Assembly (NCBI GenBank): GCA_038199375.1
Contig: JBBPZA010000101.1
Span: 1-55,447 of the forward strand
From: JBBPZA01 sp038199375
GTDB lineage: Bacteria; Actinomycetota; Thermoleophilia; Solirubrobacterales; Solirubrobacteraceae
Direction: 5' to 3'
DNA: 55,447 nt
The stretch's first letter is position 1. Each line of letters begins with the position of its first letter. The position numbers were made by a program, and so were the translations under genes. Of the stretch, positions 32,915 through 42,429 are shown piece after piece. The notes beneath the pieces were generated by a model. It worked only from the letters and a program-made list of their open reading frames with translations, was not told where the DNA came from and searched no databases.

Positions 32915-34537
32915 ATGCGCCGCCCACGGCGACCGATACGCGTTCACATGATCCGCTCCAGCGCAGAGCCCCCGGAGAAGGTGCCCGATCCGTCCGATCT
33001 GCGCCTCCGGCGCCGCAGCATAACGATCGGCATCGTGCTGAGCCTGGTCGTATGTGCCGTCTCCTCGGTCTACTACGCCGCGACCGCCGACGGCCCCCAT
33101 CGCACGCTGCTGCCGGCGCTGTCGATCGCGGCCGCCGTGGCCTCCGCGGGCATCGCCCTTCTCCCGCTCCAGCGAATACTGCGAAGCCGGAGGCCCGAGC
33201 TGTTCTTCCTGGGCTGGAGCGGCGCGCTGACGGGTGTCATCACGGTCGGCGCCGCCCTCGACGGAGGCGCAAGCAGCCCGCTCGCGCTCCTGCTCTTCCT
33301 CCCCCTGATCTTCGCGGCGATGAACTACGCGCCCCGCGAGATGCTGGCGGTCGGCGGGGCGTCCGTGGTCTTCTACGCGCTCCTCGCGGCCCTCGTCGGA
33401 GATCCGGAAGGAGCGTACGTGGCCTTCTTCTCCGCCTGCCTGGCCATTACCGCGGTCATGTGCGCCTGGCAGGCGCGCAATCACGAGGAGCAGCGCGGCG
33501 AGCTCGCGCGCGTCTCGCGCGCCGACCCGTTGACCGGATCGCTCAACCGGCGCGGCTTCGAGGAGCGTCTGGCCGCCGAGCTCAACCACTCGACGCGCAG
33601 CGCCCGGCCGCTCGGGCTCGTGCTCATCGACCTCGACGACTTCAAGCAGGTCAACGACACCAAGGGGCACGCCGCGGGCGACGAGCTGCTGGCCTGGGTG
33701 GCCGAGACCGTGCGCGGCGTCGTGCGCCCCAGGGACGCCGTCGGGCGCCTCGGCGGCGACGAGTTCGCGCTCGTCCTCCCGGAGACCGGGCAGGCCGACT
33801 CACTGGCCACGGCCCGACGGGTGCGCGAGGCCCTCGGGGATCGGATCGAGGCCTGCACGGGCGTCGGCGCCTTTCCGGCCGACGGAGGCTCCGCGGAGGA
33901 GCTCCTGCGCCGCGCGGATTCCGCGCTGTACGCCAGCAAGCACGGCCGCTTCCAGGACGTTGGACCCGCCCGGGCCGACCTGAGCTGGGCCGCCGCGATG
34001 GCAGGGGCGGTGGACAGGCGCATGGCCGGTACCCACCAGCACTCGAGCGCCGTGGCCCGCTACGCGGTGATGATCGCCGAGCGACTGGGCTACAGCGAAG
34101 CCCAGCTCGGCCAGCTGCGTGTGGCGGCGATGCTCCACGACGTCGGCAAGGTCGCCCTGCCCGACGACATCCTTCGCAAGGCCGGGCCGCTCACGCTCGA
34201 GGAGTACGACCAGATGCGCACCCACCCCAACATCGGCGCAGACATGGTCTCGCGGATCGACGGCCTGTCGAGCATCGTGCCCTGGGTCCGCCACTCGCAC
34301 GAGCACTGGGACGGGTCGGGATACCCGCACGGCCTGAAGGAGGCGCGCATCCCGCTGCCTTCGCGGATCCTCTTCGTCGCCGACGCGCTCGAGGCGATGA
34401 CCAGCGAGCGCCCCTATCGCAGCCCGATGGACCTCGCCGACGCCCTCGCCGAGCTCGAGCTCTGTGCCGGCTCGCAGTTCGATCCGCAGTGCGTCGCGCT
34501 GCTCGTCGAGGCGCTCGCCCCCGTCAGCCAGAGCTGA
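32915..34537 (+). CDS. Membrane GGDEF + HD-GYP protein (c-di-GMP turnover)
   Basis: 540 aa from ATG 32915; ATG 32948 is an alternative start. Residues ~35-185 contain about six membrane helices. The GGDEF domain (~190-350) has DPLTGSLNRRGFEERL, DLDDFKQVNDTKGH and RLGGDEFAL. The RPRD five residues before GGDEF fits the inhibitory I-site (RxxD). The HD-GYP domain (~360-530) has HQHSSAVARYAVMIAER, AAMLHDVGKVALPDDIL and HSHEHWDGSGYP. Both active sites appear intact, so it could make and degrade c-di-GMP in response to a membrane signal. It converges with the secreted CARDB gene, overlapping its 3' end by 14 bp. Confidence 0.92.
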   Translation: MRRPRRPIRVHMIRSSAEPPEKVPDPSDLRLRRRSITIGIVLSLVVCAVSSVYYAATADGPHRTLLPALSIAAAVASAGIALLPLQRILRSRRPELFFLGWSGALTGVITVGAALDGGASSPLALLLFLPLIFAAMNYAPREMLAVGGASVVFYALLAALVGDPEGAYVAFFSACLAITAVMCAWQARNHEEQRGELARVSRADPLTGSLNRRGFEERLAAELNHSTRSARPLGLVLIDLDDFKQVNDTKGHAAGDELLAWVAETVRGVVRPRDAVGRLGGDEFALVLPETGQADSLATARRVREALGDRIEACTGVGAFPADGGSAEELLRRADSALYASKHGRFQDVGPARADLSWAAAMAGAVDRRMAGTHQHSSAVARYAVMIAERLGYSEAQLGQLRVAAMLHDVGKVALPDDILRKAGPLTLEEYDQMRTHPNIGADMVSRIDGLSSIVPWVRHSHEHWDGSGYPHGLKEARIPLPSRILFVADALEAMTSERPYRSPMDLADALAELELCAGSQFDPQCVALLVEALAPVSQS

Positions 34538-35336
34538 AGCCGAGCTTCGAGGCCGCGAGCTGCTGCTGGCCCAGGCGGGCCGGGCAGGGAACGGCGATCG
34601 AGTTGTCGGTCTCGTCCGCCTCGTCGACGCGGTTGTCGGGATCGACCACCGCGGTGACGCTCCCGTCGCCGGGCCGGCAGCGCGGGCCGCGGAAGGTGAG
34701 CCGGCGGCGATCCCCGGGCGCAAGGCCGTTGACGGTGGTCGCCGGCAGCGCGACGCCGTCGATGCTCAGCACGACGTCGAAGCCGGCCCGCGACCCCGCG
34801 ACCGTCTTGCCGGGGTTGCGGACCTCGACCGTGTACTCGGCCTCCTCGGTGCCGGCCACGCGCCGCGCGCCGATCTGCACCAGGCGCAGGTCGGGACGGA
34901 ACTCGCGCTGCTTGCAGCGCCGGGTGACCCGCCGCACCACGACCTTCTTGGCGCCCTTGGGGCCCGTCCAGCGGAAGGTCACGCGAGCACGGTAGCTCGC
35001 GGGGCCCGCGAGCTTCTCGACGCGCTGGGTGAAGCGGTAGGGCGAGCGCCCCGGCTTGGCCCTGTTCCAAACTCCGAGCGACGGCACGTCCACGCGGGTG
35101 AACGCCGCCTCGCCCGGCGCCCGGCGCTCGAGGTCGAAGCGCATCTCCATCCGGTCTCCCCTCCGCAGCGAGGCCATCTTCCCCGTGAAGACCGCGTAGC
35201 GCTGATCCTGCAGGGGAGCCGCGTGGCAGGCGGCCACGGTCGCCCGGGCGGACGGCGCGGCGAGCGCACCAGGAGCCACGGCCGCCAGGAGGGCCAGCGT
35301 TCCGACGGATGTCGCTGCAAAGCGCCGCATGCCCAC
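34524..35336 (-). CDS. Secreted protein with CARDB-like domain
   Basis: 270 aa. A signal peptide is evident (MRRFAATSVGTLALLAAVAPGALA). A first beta domain (~30-145) contains DQRYAVFTGKMASLRRGDRM and ASYRARVTFRWTG. A CARDB-like Ig domain (~147-250) follows: RPDLRLVQIGARRVAGTEEA, EYTVEVRNPGKTVAG, DVVLSIDGVALPATT and VDEADETDNSIAVPCP. The VDEADETDN motif is characteristic of CARDB adhesion domains. Conserved Cys residues could form disulphides. Extracellular role likely, but ligand unknown. The 3' end overlaps the GGDEF/HD-GYP gene by 14 bp. Confidence 0.75.
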   Translation of the reverse strand: MGMRRFAATSVGTLALLAAVAPGALAAPSARATVAACHAAPLQDQRYAVFTGKMASLRRGDRMEMRFDLERRAPGEAAFTRVDVPSLGVWNRAKPGRSPYRFTQRVEKLAGPASYRARVTFRWTGPKGAKKVVVRRVTRRCKQREFRPDLRLVQIGARRVAGTEEAEYTVEVRNPGKTVAGSRAGFDVVLSIDGVALPATTVNGLAPGDRRRLTFRGPRCRPGDGSVTAVVDPDNRVDEADETDNSIAVPCPARLGQQQLAASKLGFSSG

Positions 35337-35371
35337 CTCCTAACAACATAGAGGCGCGCAGGTTGCGGACG

Positions 35372-37057
35372 TCAGGTATCTGTATACAGGGGACCGTCGC
35401 CCCCTTCGGGCGGCGTGAGCCGGCCGCCCTTGGCGGTGATCGCCCCGCACTGCACGCAGTTGGTGTAGTTGACCACGAGGTCGACCGGGCCTTCCTCCGG
35501 TGCGTCGTCGGCAATCTCGTAGACCGCCGCGGGGCACATCCACGCCCACGTCTCGGCCAGCCTGCGCGGCACCTGCTTCTCCACCCGGATGTGGTTCGGC
35601 GCGTCGTCGCGGGTCGCGTTGCCGCTGATGTAGACCGAGGAGAGCTTGTCGAAAGTGTACCTGCCGTCGGGCTTGGGATAGCTCTCCGACAGCCCGCCGT
35701 CGAACATCTCCTGGTCGGCGTCGGGGGTCGTCTTCCAGTGGCCGCCCGGGAAGCGGCCGCCACTGGCCAGCATCGCGTTGGCGAGGAAGCCGCCGACGAA
35801 GAAGCCCTTGGAGAAGGGCTGCTTCATGTTCCGCGTGCGGTGGAGATCCTCTCCGATGACCGAGTCGTGCACCGCGTCGTCGTAGGCCGAAAGGTTGGTC
35901 GAGCCTGCCTTGAGCGCTTGGTAGATCTTCTCCGCGGCGAGGATGCCCGAGTGCATCGCGTAGTGGACGCCCTTGAGCTCGGGGACGTTGACCATGCCGC
36001 CGCCGTCGCCGCAGATCACCATCCCCGGCGCGTGAAGGGTGGGCATGGCCCAGTAGCCGCCCTCGGGGATCGCCTTGGCGCCCCAGGAGATCCGCTTGCC
36101 GCCCTCGAGGATCTCCCGGATGCGCGGATGGGTCTTGAAGAGCTGAAGGACGTCGTGGACCGACATGGTGGAGTCGGTGTAGTCGAGACCGGCGACGAAG
36201 CCGATGGAGACCTTGTCCTCGCCCATCGGGTAGATCCACGAGCCGCCGAACTCGTGGTACTTGGCCCGAACTCGAAGCGGCCAGCCCATCGTGTGGACGA
36301 CCTTGGTCAGGGGCTCGGGGACCTCCCAGACCTCCTTGACGCCCAGCGCCCACACCTGTGGATCCTCTGCGCCGAGCTCGAAGCGGCGGATGGCCGCCCC
36401 CGTGAGGTGGCCCCAGGTGCCCTCGGCGAGCACGGTCGCCCTGGCGACCAGATCTGAGCCGGGCTCGAAGTTTCCCAGCTCTTCTCCCTCCCTGCCGCGG
36501 CCCTTGTCGCCCGAGCGCACGCCGACGACGGTCCCGTCGTCGACCAGGAGCTTCTCGGCGGCGGTCTCGGTGAGGATGTAGGCGCCGGCCTCCTCGGCCT
36601 TGTCGGCGAGCCAGCGCGAGAGCTCTGCCACGGATATGACGTAATTGCCGTGGTTGCGGAAGTTCGGCGGAGTCGGGATGGGGACCGAGCGCTTCTCGTT
36701 GAGCATGAGATAGACGGCTTCGTCGGTGACCTCGCCGTAGGTCGGCCAGTCGGAGGGCTCGATGTCCGGGAAGAGCGTGGCCATCGCCGAGGGCCGCATG
36801 ACCGCGCCCGACAGGTTGTGGGCGCCGCAGGCCTTGCCCTTCTCGACCACGGCGACGGGCACCTCACCGAGGTGCCCGGCGAGCGCCTCGTCCGCGCCGA
36901 GCAGCCAGAGCAGCCGGTTGGCGCAGGCCAGGCCGGCGGGGCCGCCGCCGACGATCGCGACGCCGACCTCGATGCGCTCGTCTTCGGTATCGGTCGGCTC
37001 GACGACGAACTCTCCGACCGGGTCGACCGGGGGCGGATACTCGCTCGGGCTGACCAC
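35372..37057 (-). CDS. Electron transfer flavoprotein:quinone oxidoreductase
   Basis: 561 aa. N-terminal FAD motif IEVGVAIVGGGPAGLACANR, then VVEKGKACGAHNLSGAVMRP and GYWAMPTLHAPGMVICGDGGG-type FAD binding, and a C-terminal ferredoxin-like part. The last region has MCPAAVYE and NCVQCGAI: Cys508, Cys534 and Cys537 match three of the four [4Fe-4S] ligands, but the fourth position (540) is Ile. In human ETF-QO the four ligands are C561, C586, C589 and C592. It passes electrons from ETF to the quinone pool. It follows etfA by 6 bp, in an etfB-etfA-etfQO operon. Confidence 0.9.
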   Translation of the reverse strand: MVSPSEYPPPVDPVGEFVVEPTDTEDERIEVGVAIVGGGPAGLACANRLLWLLGADEALAGHLGEVPVAVVEKGKACGAHNLSGAVMRPSAMATLFPDIEPSDWPTYGEVTDEAVYLMLNEKRSVPIPTPPNFRNHGNYVISVAELSRWLADKAEEAGAYILTETAAEKLLVDDGTVVGVRSGDKGRGREGEELGNFEPGSDLVARATVLAEGTWGHLTGAAIRRFELGAEDPQVWALGVKEVWEVPEPLTKVVHTMGWPLRVRAKYHEFGGSWIYPMGEDKVSIGFVAGLDYTDSTMSVHDVLQLFKTHPRIREILEGGKRISWGAKAIPEGGYWAMPTLHAPGMVICGDGGGMVNVPELKGVHYAMHSGILAAEKIYQALKAGSTNLSAYDDAVHDSVIGEDLHRTRNMKQPFSKGFFVGGFLANAMLASGGRFPGGHWKTTPDADQEMFDGGLSESYPKPDGRYTFDKLSSVYISGNATRDDAPNHIRVEKQVPRRLAETWAWMCPAAVYEIADDAPEEGPVDLVVNYTNCVQCGAITAKGGRLTPPEGGDGPLYTDT

Positions 37058-37063
37058 CCTCGC

Positions 37064-38041
37064 TCAGGTCCCCTTCTTGGCCTTCACGGCGTCGGTGAGC
37101 TTGGGCAGGATCTTGTTGAGGTCCCCGACGATCCCGAGGTCTGAGAACTCGAAGATCGGGGCGTTGGCGTCCTTGTTGATCGCGACGATGTTCTCCGAGC
37201 CCTGCATGCCGACCTTGTGCTGGATGGCACCGGAGATGCCCGCAGCCAGGTAGAGCTTGGGCGCGACCGTCTTGCCCGTCTGGCCGATCTGCGCCGCGTA
37301 GGGATACCAGCCGGCGTCCACCACCGCGCGGGTGGCGGCGACCGCGCCGCCGAACGCGCCCGCGAGCGCCTCTGCGAGCTCGAAGCCCTCGGGCTTGCCC
37401 AGGCCACGTCCGCCGGCGACGAGGACGTCGGCGTCCTCGATGTTGACGTCGGCGCCGCGCTGCTCGCCGCGCTGAACCATCGTCGCCTTCGTCGACCACG
37501 GCGAGAGCTCGACGTCGACGTCCTCGACGGCGGCCTCACCGGAGCCGTTGCGCCTGGTCTCGAAGGCGTTGAGCCGGCCGATGATGATCCCCACGCCGCC
37601 CTGGTAGTGCGAACGGGAGATCTGCGAATCCTGAAGGATCGGGCGCTCGGCCACGAGCTTTCCGTCCTCGACCTGGACGGCGGTGACCTCCATCGTCACG
37701 CCGCCGCGCAGGCGTGCGGCGAGCCCGGCACCGATCTCGAAGCCCAGCAGACCGCCGCCGAAGAGCACGTAGGAGTGGCCGTTGTCGGCGATCACCTTGG
37801 CCATGGCGTCGACCACCGGCTGCGCGAGGCCCTCGGGCCCTGCGGCCCGGAAGACCTTCGTCGCACCGTAGGCGCCCATCGAGGCGCAGAGCTCGTCGGT
37901 CAGGTCGTCGCCGCCCAGGACGAGCGCGTGGCACTCGCCGCCGAGCTCGCCGGCGAGGCGAGCGCCCTCGCTCACGGCGCCGAGGGAGTTCTTGTTGAGC
38001 TCGCCCTCGTAGTGGAGGACGTAGGTCAGGATGTCGGCCAT
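37064..38041 (-). CDS. etfA: Electron transfer flavoprotein alpha subunit
   Basis: 325 aa. The N-terminal domain starts MADILTYVLHYEGELNKNSL; the conserved C-terminal FAD domain has AGGRGLGKPEGFELAEALA, WYPYAAQIGQTGKTVAPKLY and AAGISGAIQHKVGMQGSENI, then INKDANAPIFEFSDLGIVGD. All these are hallmarks of EtfA. The heterodimer with EtfB accepts electrons from acyl-CoA dehydrogenases. Three bases separate it from etfB and six from the quinone oxidoreductase. Confidence 0.96.
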   Translation of the reverse strand: MADILTYVLHYEGELNKNSLGAVSEGARLAGELGGECHALVLGGDDLTDELCASMGAYGATKVFRAAGPEGLAQPVVDAMAKVIADNGHSYVLFGGGLLGFEIGAGLAARLRGGVTMEVTAVQVEDGKLVAERPILQDSQISRSHYQGGVGIIIGRLNAFETRRNGSGEAAVEDVDVELSPWSTKATMVQRGEQRGADVNIEDADVLVAGGRGLGKPEGFELAEALAGAFGGAVAATRAVVDAGWYPYAAQIGQTGKTVAPKLYLAAGISGAIQHKVGMQGSENIVAINKDANAPIFEFSDLGIVGDLNKILPKLTDAVKAKKGT

Positions 38042-38044
38042 CGG

Positions 38045-38836
38045 CTAAATCAGCTTCCTCTCGTCCAGCCACGCGATGATCTTCGCGACCGTCTCGTCGG
38101 TGTCGTCGTCCTCGATGATCTGCCCGGCCTCCTTGGCCGGCGGCGCCTTGAATTCCCCACACCGAACCCTGGACCCGTCGGCGCCGACCAGACTGGTGTC
38201 GATCTCGACGTCGGCCGCGCTCTTGGCGTCGAGGGGCTTCTTCTTGGCCCCCATGATCGCCTTGAGCGACGGGTAGCGGGGCTCGTTGATCGCGTCCCCC
38301 ACCGAGATCACGGCCGGCAGCTCCACCTCCACCGTGTCGTAGCCGTACTCGGCCTGTCGCTCACAGCGGAGCTTGCCGTCGGCGACGTCCATCTTGATGA
38401 CCTGCGTGAGCGAGGGCATCTGGAGGTGGTCGGCGACGACCGCGCCGATCGTGTAGCACTCGCCGTCGTCTGACTGCTGGCCGAGCAGGACGAGGTCGGG
38501 CTGCTCGGTCTGGAGCGTCTGGGCGAGCGCGTAGCCCGTCGCCGCGACGTCGGAGCCGGCCAGCACGTCGTCTGAGAGATGCACCGAGCGATCGGCGCCG
38601 AGCGAGACCGCCTTGTGAAGTGCCCGCACCGCGCTGTCGGGGCCCATGGTCACGGCGACGACCTCCTCCACCTCGACCGCGCCGCCCTCCCTGACCTGCA
38701 TGGCGGCCTCGAGCGCGTGAGTGTCGAAGGGATTGAGAGTCTTCTCTCCGCTGCGGTCCATCCGACCCGTCGAGGGACTCATCCGCTTCTCGACCGCGGC
38801 GTCCGGCACCTCTTTGACCAGAACGCAGATCTTCAA
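38045..38836 (-). CDS. etfB: Electron transfer flavoprotein beta subunit
   Basis: 263 aa, probable TTG start at 38836 with AGGAGG about 10 bp upstream. The pattern MKICVLVKEVPDAAVEKRMS, KTLNPFDTHALEAA, VVAVTMGPDSAVRALHKAVS and SDDGECYTIGAVVADHLQMP is typical; the AMP-binding segment and the recognition loop for acyl-CoA dehydrogenases are included. First gene of the etf operon. Its promoter region contains two palindromes, 23-34 and 46-63 bp upstream of the start. A neighbouring acyl-CoA dehydrogenase and thiolase lie about 5-7 kb away. Confidence 0.96.
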   Translation of the reverse strand: MKICVLVKEVPDAAVEKRMSPSTGRMDRSGEKTLNPFDTHALEAAMQVREGGAVEVEEVVAVTMGPDSAVRALHKAVSLGADRSVHLSDDVLAGSDVAATGYALAQTLQTEQPDLVLLGQQSDDGECYTIGAVVADHLQMPSLTQVIKMDVADGKLRCERQAEYGYDTVEVELPAVISVGDAINEPRYPSLKAIMGAKKKPLDAKSAADVEIDTSLVGADGSRVRCGEFKAPPAKEAGQIIEDDDTDETVAKIIAWLDERKLI

Positions 38837-38858
38837 GATTCAAGCCTCCTGTGGGCAA

Positions 38859-38870
38859 ACGAACGTTCGT
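38859..38870. promoter_or_regulatory. 12-bp perfect palindrome ACGAACGTTCGT upstream of etfB
   Basis: A fully self-complementary 12-mer, 23 bp before the etfB start. It may be an operator for a dimeric regulator or part of the promoter. Its location next to a TetR-like box supports regulation of the etf operon. No regulator gene is in the window. Confidence 0.5.
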
Positions 38871-38881
38871 GATCGTACCGC

Positions 38882-38899
38882 ATTGACTGACCAGTCAAT
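38882..38899. promoter_or_regulatory. TetR-type operator upstream of etfB: ATTGACT-N4-AGTCAAT
   Basis: Perfect 7-bp arms around GACC. TGACT-type palindromes of this form (TTGACTG-ACCAGTCAA) are typical targets of TetR/AcrR-family repressors of fatty-acid degradation. It lies 46 bp from the etfB start and could control ETF in response to acyl-CoA. Family match is from general knowledge; no regulator gene is nearby. Confidence 0.6.
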
Positions 38900-38952
38900 C
38901 ATGTACGAGGACGCAAGATAGCGGCGACTGGGCCAGGTCAGTCCGCACCCGT

Positions 38953-38970
38953 GCCACGGCGAGCCGTGGC
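38953..38970 (-). terminator. Hairpin after the methylmalonyl-CoA mutase B12 subunit gene
   Basis: A GCCACGG...CCGTGGC stem of 7 bp with a 4-nt loop lies 22 bp beyond the stop at 38993 on the minus strand. It separates this gene from the etfB promoter. There is no U-tract. Confidence 0.5.
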
Positions 38971-38992
38971 CGGGCGCTCGACCAGCGACCGG

Positions 38993-39400
38993 CTAGTGCT
39001 CGACCTTCTCCTGCAGGAAGTCGATGATCTCCTGGGTGGAGGAGCCGGGGGTGAAGATCTCGGCGACTCCCCTGCTCTTGAGCTCCTCGATGTCGTCGGC
39101 GGGGATCGTTCCGCCGACGGTCACGAGCACGTCGCCGGCGTCCTGCTCTTCCAGAAGCTCGACGATCTTGGGGACGAGGGTCATGTGGGCGCCGGAGAGG
39201 ATGGACAGGCCGATGGCGTCGGCATCCTCTTGGATGACGGTCTCGACGATCTGCTCCGGCGTCTGGTGCAGACCCGTGTAGATGACCTCCATGCCGGCGT
39301 CGCGGAGGGCGCGGGCGATGATCTTCGCGCCACGGTCGTGGCCGTCGAGGCCTGGCTTGGCGACCACCACCCGGATCTTCTTCTGCGAGTCAGTTGCCAT
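38993..39400 (-). CDS. Methylmalonyl-CoA mutase, cobalamin-binding subunit
   Basis: 135 aa. Stand-alone B12-binding domain: IRVVVAKPGLDGHDRGAKII contains the DxHxxG motif (Asp-Gly-His-Asp-Arg-Gly) whose His binds cobalt. SGAHMTLVPKIVELLEE and TVGGTIPADDIEELKSRG follow. In this two-gene form the catalytic barrel is a separate protein (39892-41553). Together they convert (R)-methylmalonyl-CoA to succinyl-CoA, for propionate, odd-chain fatty acid and branched amino-acid breakdown. A cupredoxin gene lies between the two. Confidence 0.92.
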   Translation of the reverse strand: MATDSQKKIRVVVAKPGLDGHDRGAKIIARALRDAGMEVIYTGLHQTPEQIVETVIQEDADAIGLSILSGAHMTLVPKIVELLEEQDAGDVLVTVGGTIPADDIEELKSRGVAEIFTPGSSTQEIIDFLQEKVEH

Positions 39401-39433
39401 GAGGAGCGGGATGTTAGTACTCCCACGAGGTTT

Positions 39434-39796
39434 CTACTTCACGGTGATCGTCTGCTCCATCTCGGGATGGAGGGTGCACACGAAGAACCACTTCCCCTTG
39501 GCCTTGAGCGTCCGCGTGAACGGGTCGCCCTCAGCGCCCTGGGTGTCGGACTCGTACTTGGACTTCTTGACGCGCTTCGGGGCGGTCATGAGCGTCACGT
39601 TGTGCACCGTCTGGCCCTTCCACGTCCAGGTGACCTTCGTCCCCGTCGGCACGGTCCTCTTCGACGGCTTGAAGAAGTTGTCGCCCACCGTGACCTTCAG
39701 CGGCTTGGGCGCCGAGGCGGCGAGGGCGTTGACCGACGGGAAGGCGGCCGCCGTCAGCGCGAGGACGGCGAAGACGGGGACGGCGAGCTTTCGCAT
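39434..39796 (-). CDS. Secreted cupredoxin (plastocyanin/azurin-like blue copper protein)
   Basis: 120 aa. Signal peptide at 1-27 (LAVPVFAVLALTAAAFPSVNALA). The mature beta-sandwich shows VTVGDNFFKPSKRTVPTG, VTWTWKGQTVHNVTLMT and WFFVCTLHPEMEQTITVK. The type-1 copper ligands are likely His in VHNV, and Cys, His and Met in C-T-L-H-P-E-M. It probably carries one electron outside the membrane or in the periplasmic-equivalent space. It lies between the two methylmalonyl-CoA mutase genes, on the same strand, with 33 bp to the B12 subunit and 95 bp to the large subunit, but has no evident role in that pathway. Confidence 0.88.
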   Translation of the reverse strand: MRKLAVPVFAVLALTAAAFPSVNALAASAPKPLKVTVGDNFFKPSKRTVPTGTKVTWTWKGQTVHNVTLMTAPKRVKKSKYESDTQGAEGDPFTRTLKAKGKWFFVCTLHPEMEQTITVK

Positions 39797-39891
39797 GACG
39801 GCGGGCCTCCAGGAGAACGGTTGGACCTGAGTACGGAACCCCCACCGGCCGGGTTCGATGCGGGTCGAGGGTAGTACTTCCTCCAGAAGGA

Positions 39892-41553
<1,662 letters not shown>

Positions 41554-41637
41554 AGCGCAAGTCTACGGCGGGGTCGCGCACCGCCGAGGCGGACGGCAAC
41601 ATTTGGATTTGGGCGAGGCCGCCATCCTTCCGCAGCC

Positions 41638-42066
41638 TCAGAGCGACCCGCGCGCGGCGAGCCAGACACTGTCGAAGCGCAGGTCCGTTCGTTCGACGAT
41701 GACATCGTAGTCGGCGTCGTAGTGCAGCACACCGAGCCCATGGCAGTCGGCGAGAGCGGCGATCATGATGTCGGGTGGCGGGAGCCGGTGGTGTCCGGCC
41801 CTTGCCAGCTGACGCTGAGCGTCGATGACCCGTCGCTCCACCGACGCGTCGATCCCCCACCAGGGAAGGGCCCCGAGCCGATCGAGGAGCTGGGCGTGCT
41901 CTGTTGCGCCGCGCGCCGAGTAGCCCGCTTCGAGCAGAAACGGGAGGCAGACGGCGAGCCGGCGCTCGGAGATGGCCTCCGAGATCTCCACCACCCGCTC
42001 GCGCGAAAGCCGAGGACGCGCGAGGCGACTCCAGGCGGAGTGGTCGATCAGAAGATCGCCGGTCAC
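41638..42066 (-). CDS. vapC: VapC-type PIN-domain toxin
   Basis: 142 aa. PIN residues: Asp in LLIDHSAWSRLAR, Glu in PFLLEAGYSAR, Asp in PPPDIMIAALADCHG and the later Asp of YDADYDVIVER. The typical L-I-D-x-S-A start and the final strand are present, so the nuclease site appears intact. It targets an RNA in analogy to other VapC toxins. The start overlaps the antitoxin stop by 4 bp (ATGA). Confidence 0.85.
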   Translation of the reverse strand: MTGDLLIDHSAWSRLARPRLSRERVVEISEAISERRLAVCLPFLLEAGYSARGATEHAQLLDRLGALPWWGIDASVERRVIDAQRQLARAGHHRLPPPDIMIAALADCHGLGVLHYDADYDVIVERTDLRFDSVWLAARGSL

Positions 42067-42341
42067 TCCCGAGTCCAGCCGCGCCGGCGAACCTCCTCGG
42101 CGGCCTCGTGATCCATCAGCTCGGCGATCGCTCCCGTTCTCACCATGTCGGCGAGCTCGTCGCGGAGCCCCCTCGACCGGTCGCTCTGCGCCCGCAGACG
42201 GGCCACCTTCTCCCGAGCGCCGAGGATCACGAGCTCGGCCAGCTCAACGCGGTGGTCGGCCTGCTCGCGGCGCAGCTCGTCGAGCGCCTCCTGAACCGGC
42301 GGGGTCTCGGTGATGGCGTGTCGCTTGCGCGTGGTCGGCAT
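42063..42341 (-). CDS. vapB: VapB-like antitoxin
   Basis: 92 aa from ATG 42341 (MPTTRKRHAITETPPVQEAL); the open frame extends upstream but into another gene's area. No strong RHH pattern is visible. The N-terminus KRHAITETPPVQEALDELR is similar to the HTH-type VapB group (AITETPPVAEAL-type), followed by a helical region and a basic tail ending GWTRE. Overlaps the toxin gene by 4 bp. Promoter palindrome at 42353-42372 fits autoregulation. Confidence 0.8.
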   Translation of the reverse strand: MPTTRKRHAITETPPVQEALDELRREQADHRVELAELVILGAREKVARLRAQSDRSRGLRDELADMVRTGAIAELMDHEAAEEVRRRGWTRE

Positions 42342-42352
42342 CGCGCAAGCCA

Positions 42353-42372
42353 GTGTAACACTAGTGCCACAC
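42353..42372. promoter_or_regulatory. Imperfect palindrome GTGT-aa-CACTAGTG-cc-ACAC, candidate VapB operator
   Basis: GTGTAACACTAGTGCCACAC is symmetric apart from two mismatched positions, with a perfect CACTAGTG centre. It begins 12 bp upstream of vapB. VapBC operons are repressed by the complex at such sites. Confidence 0.6.
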
Positions 42373-42429
42373 CGCGGGTTGCTCGGCGGCCTTCGGAGCG
42401 TTCGCGGGGCTCGTTCAGCGACGACGCAG

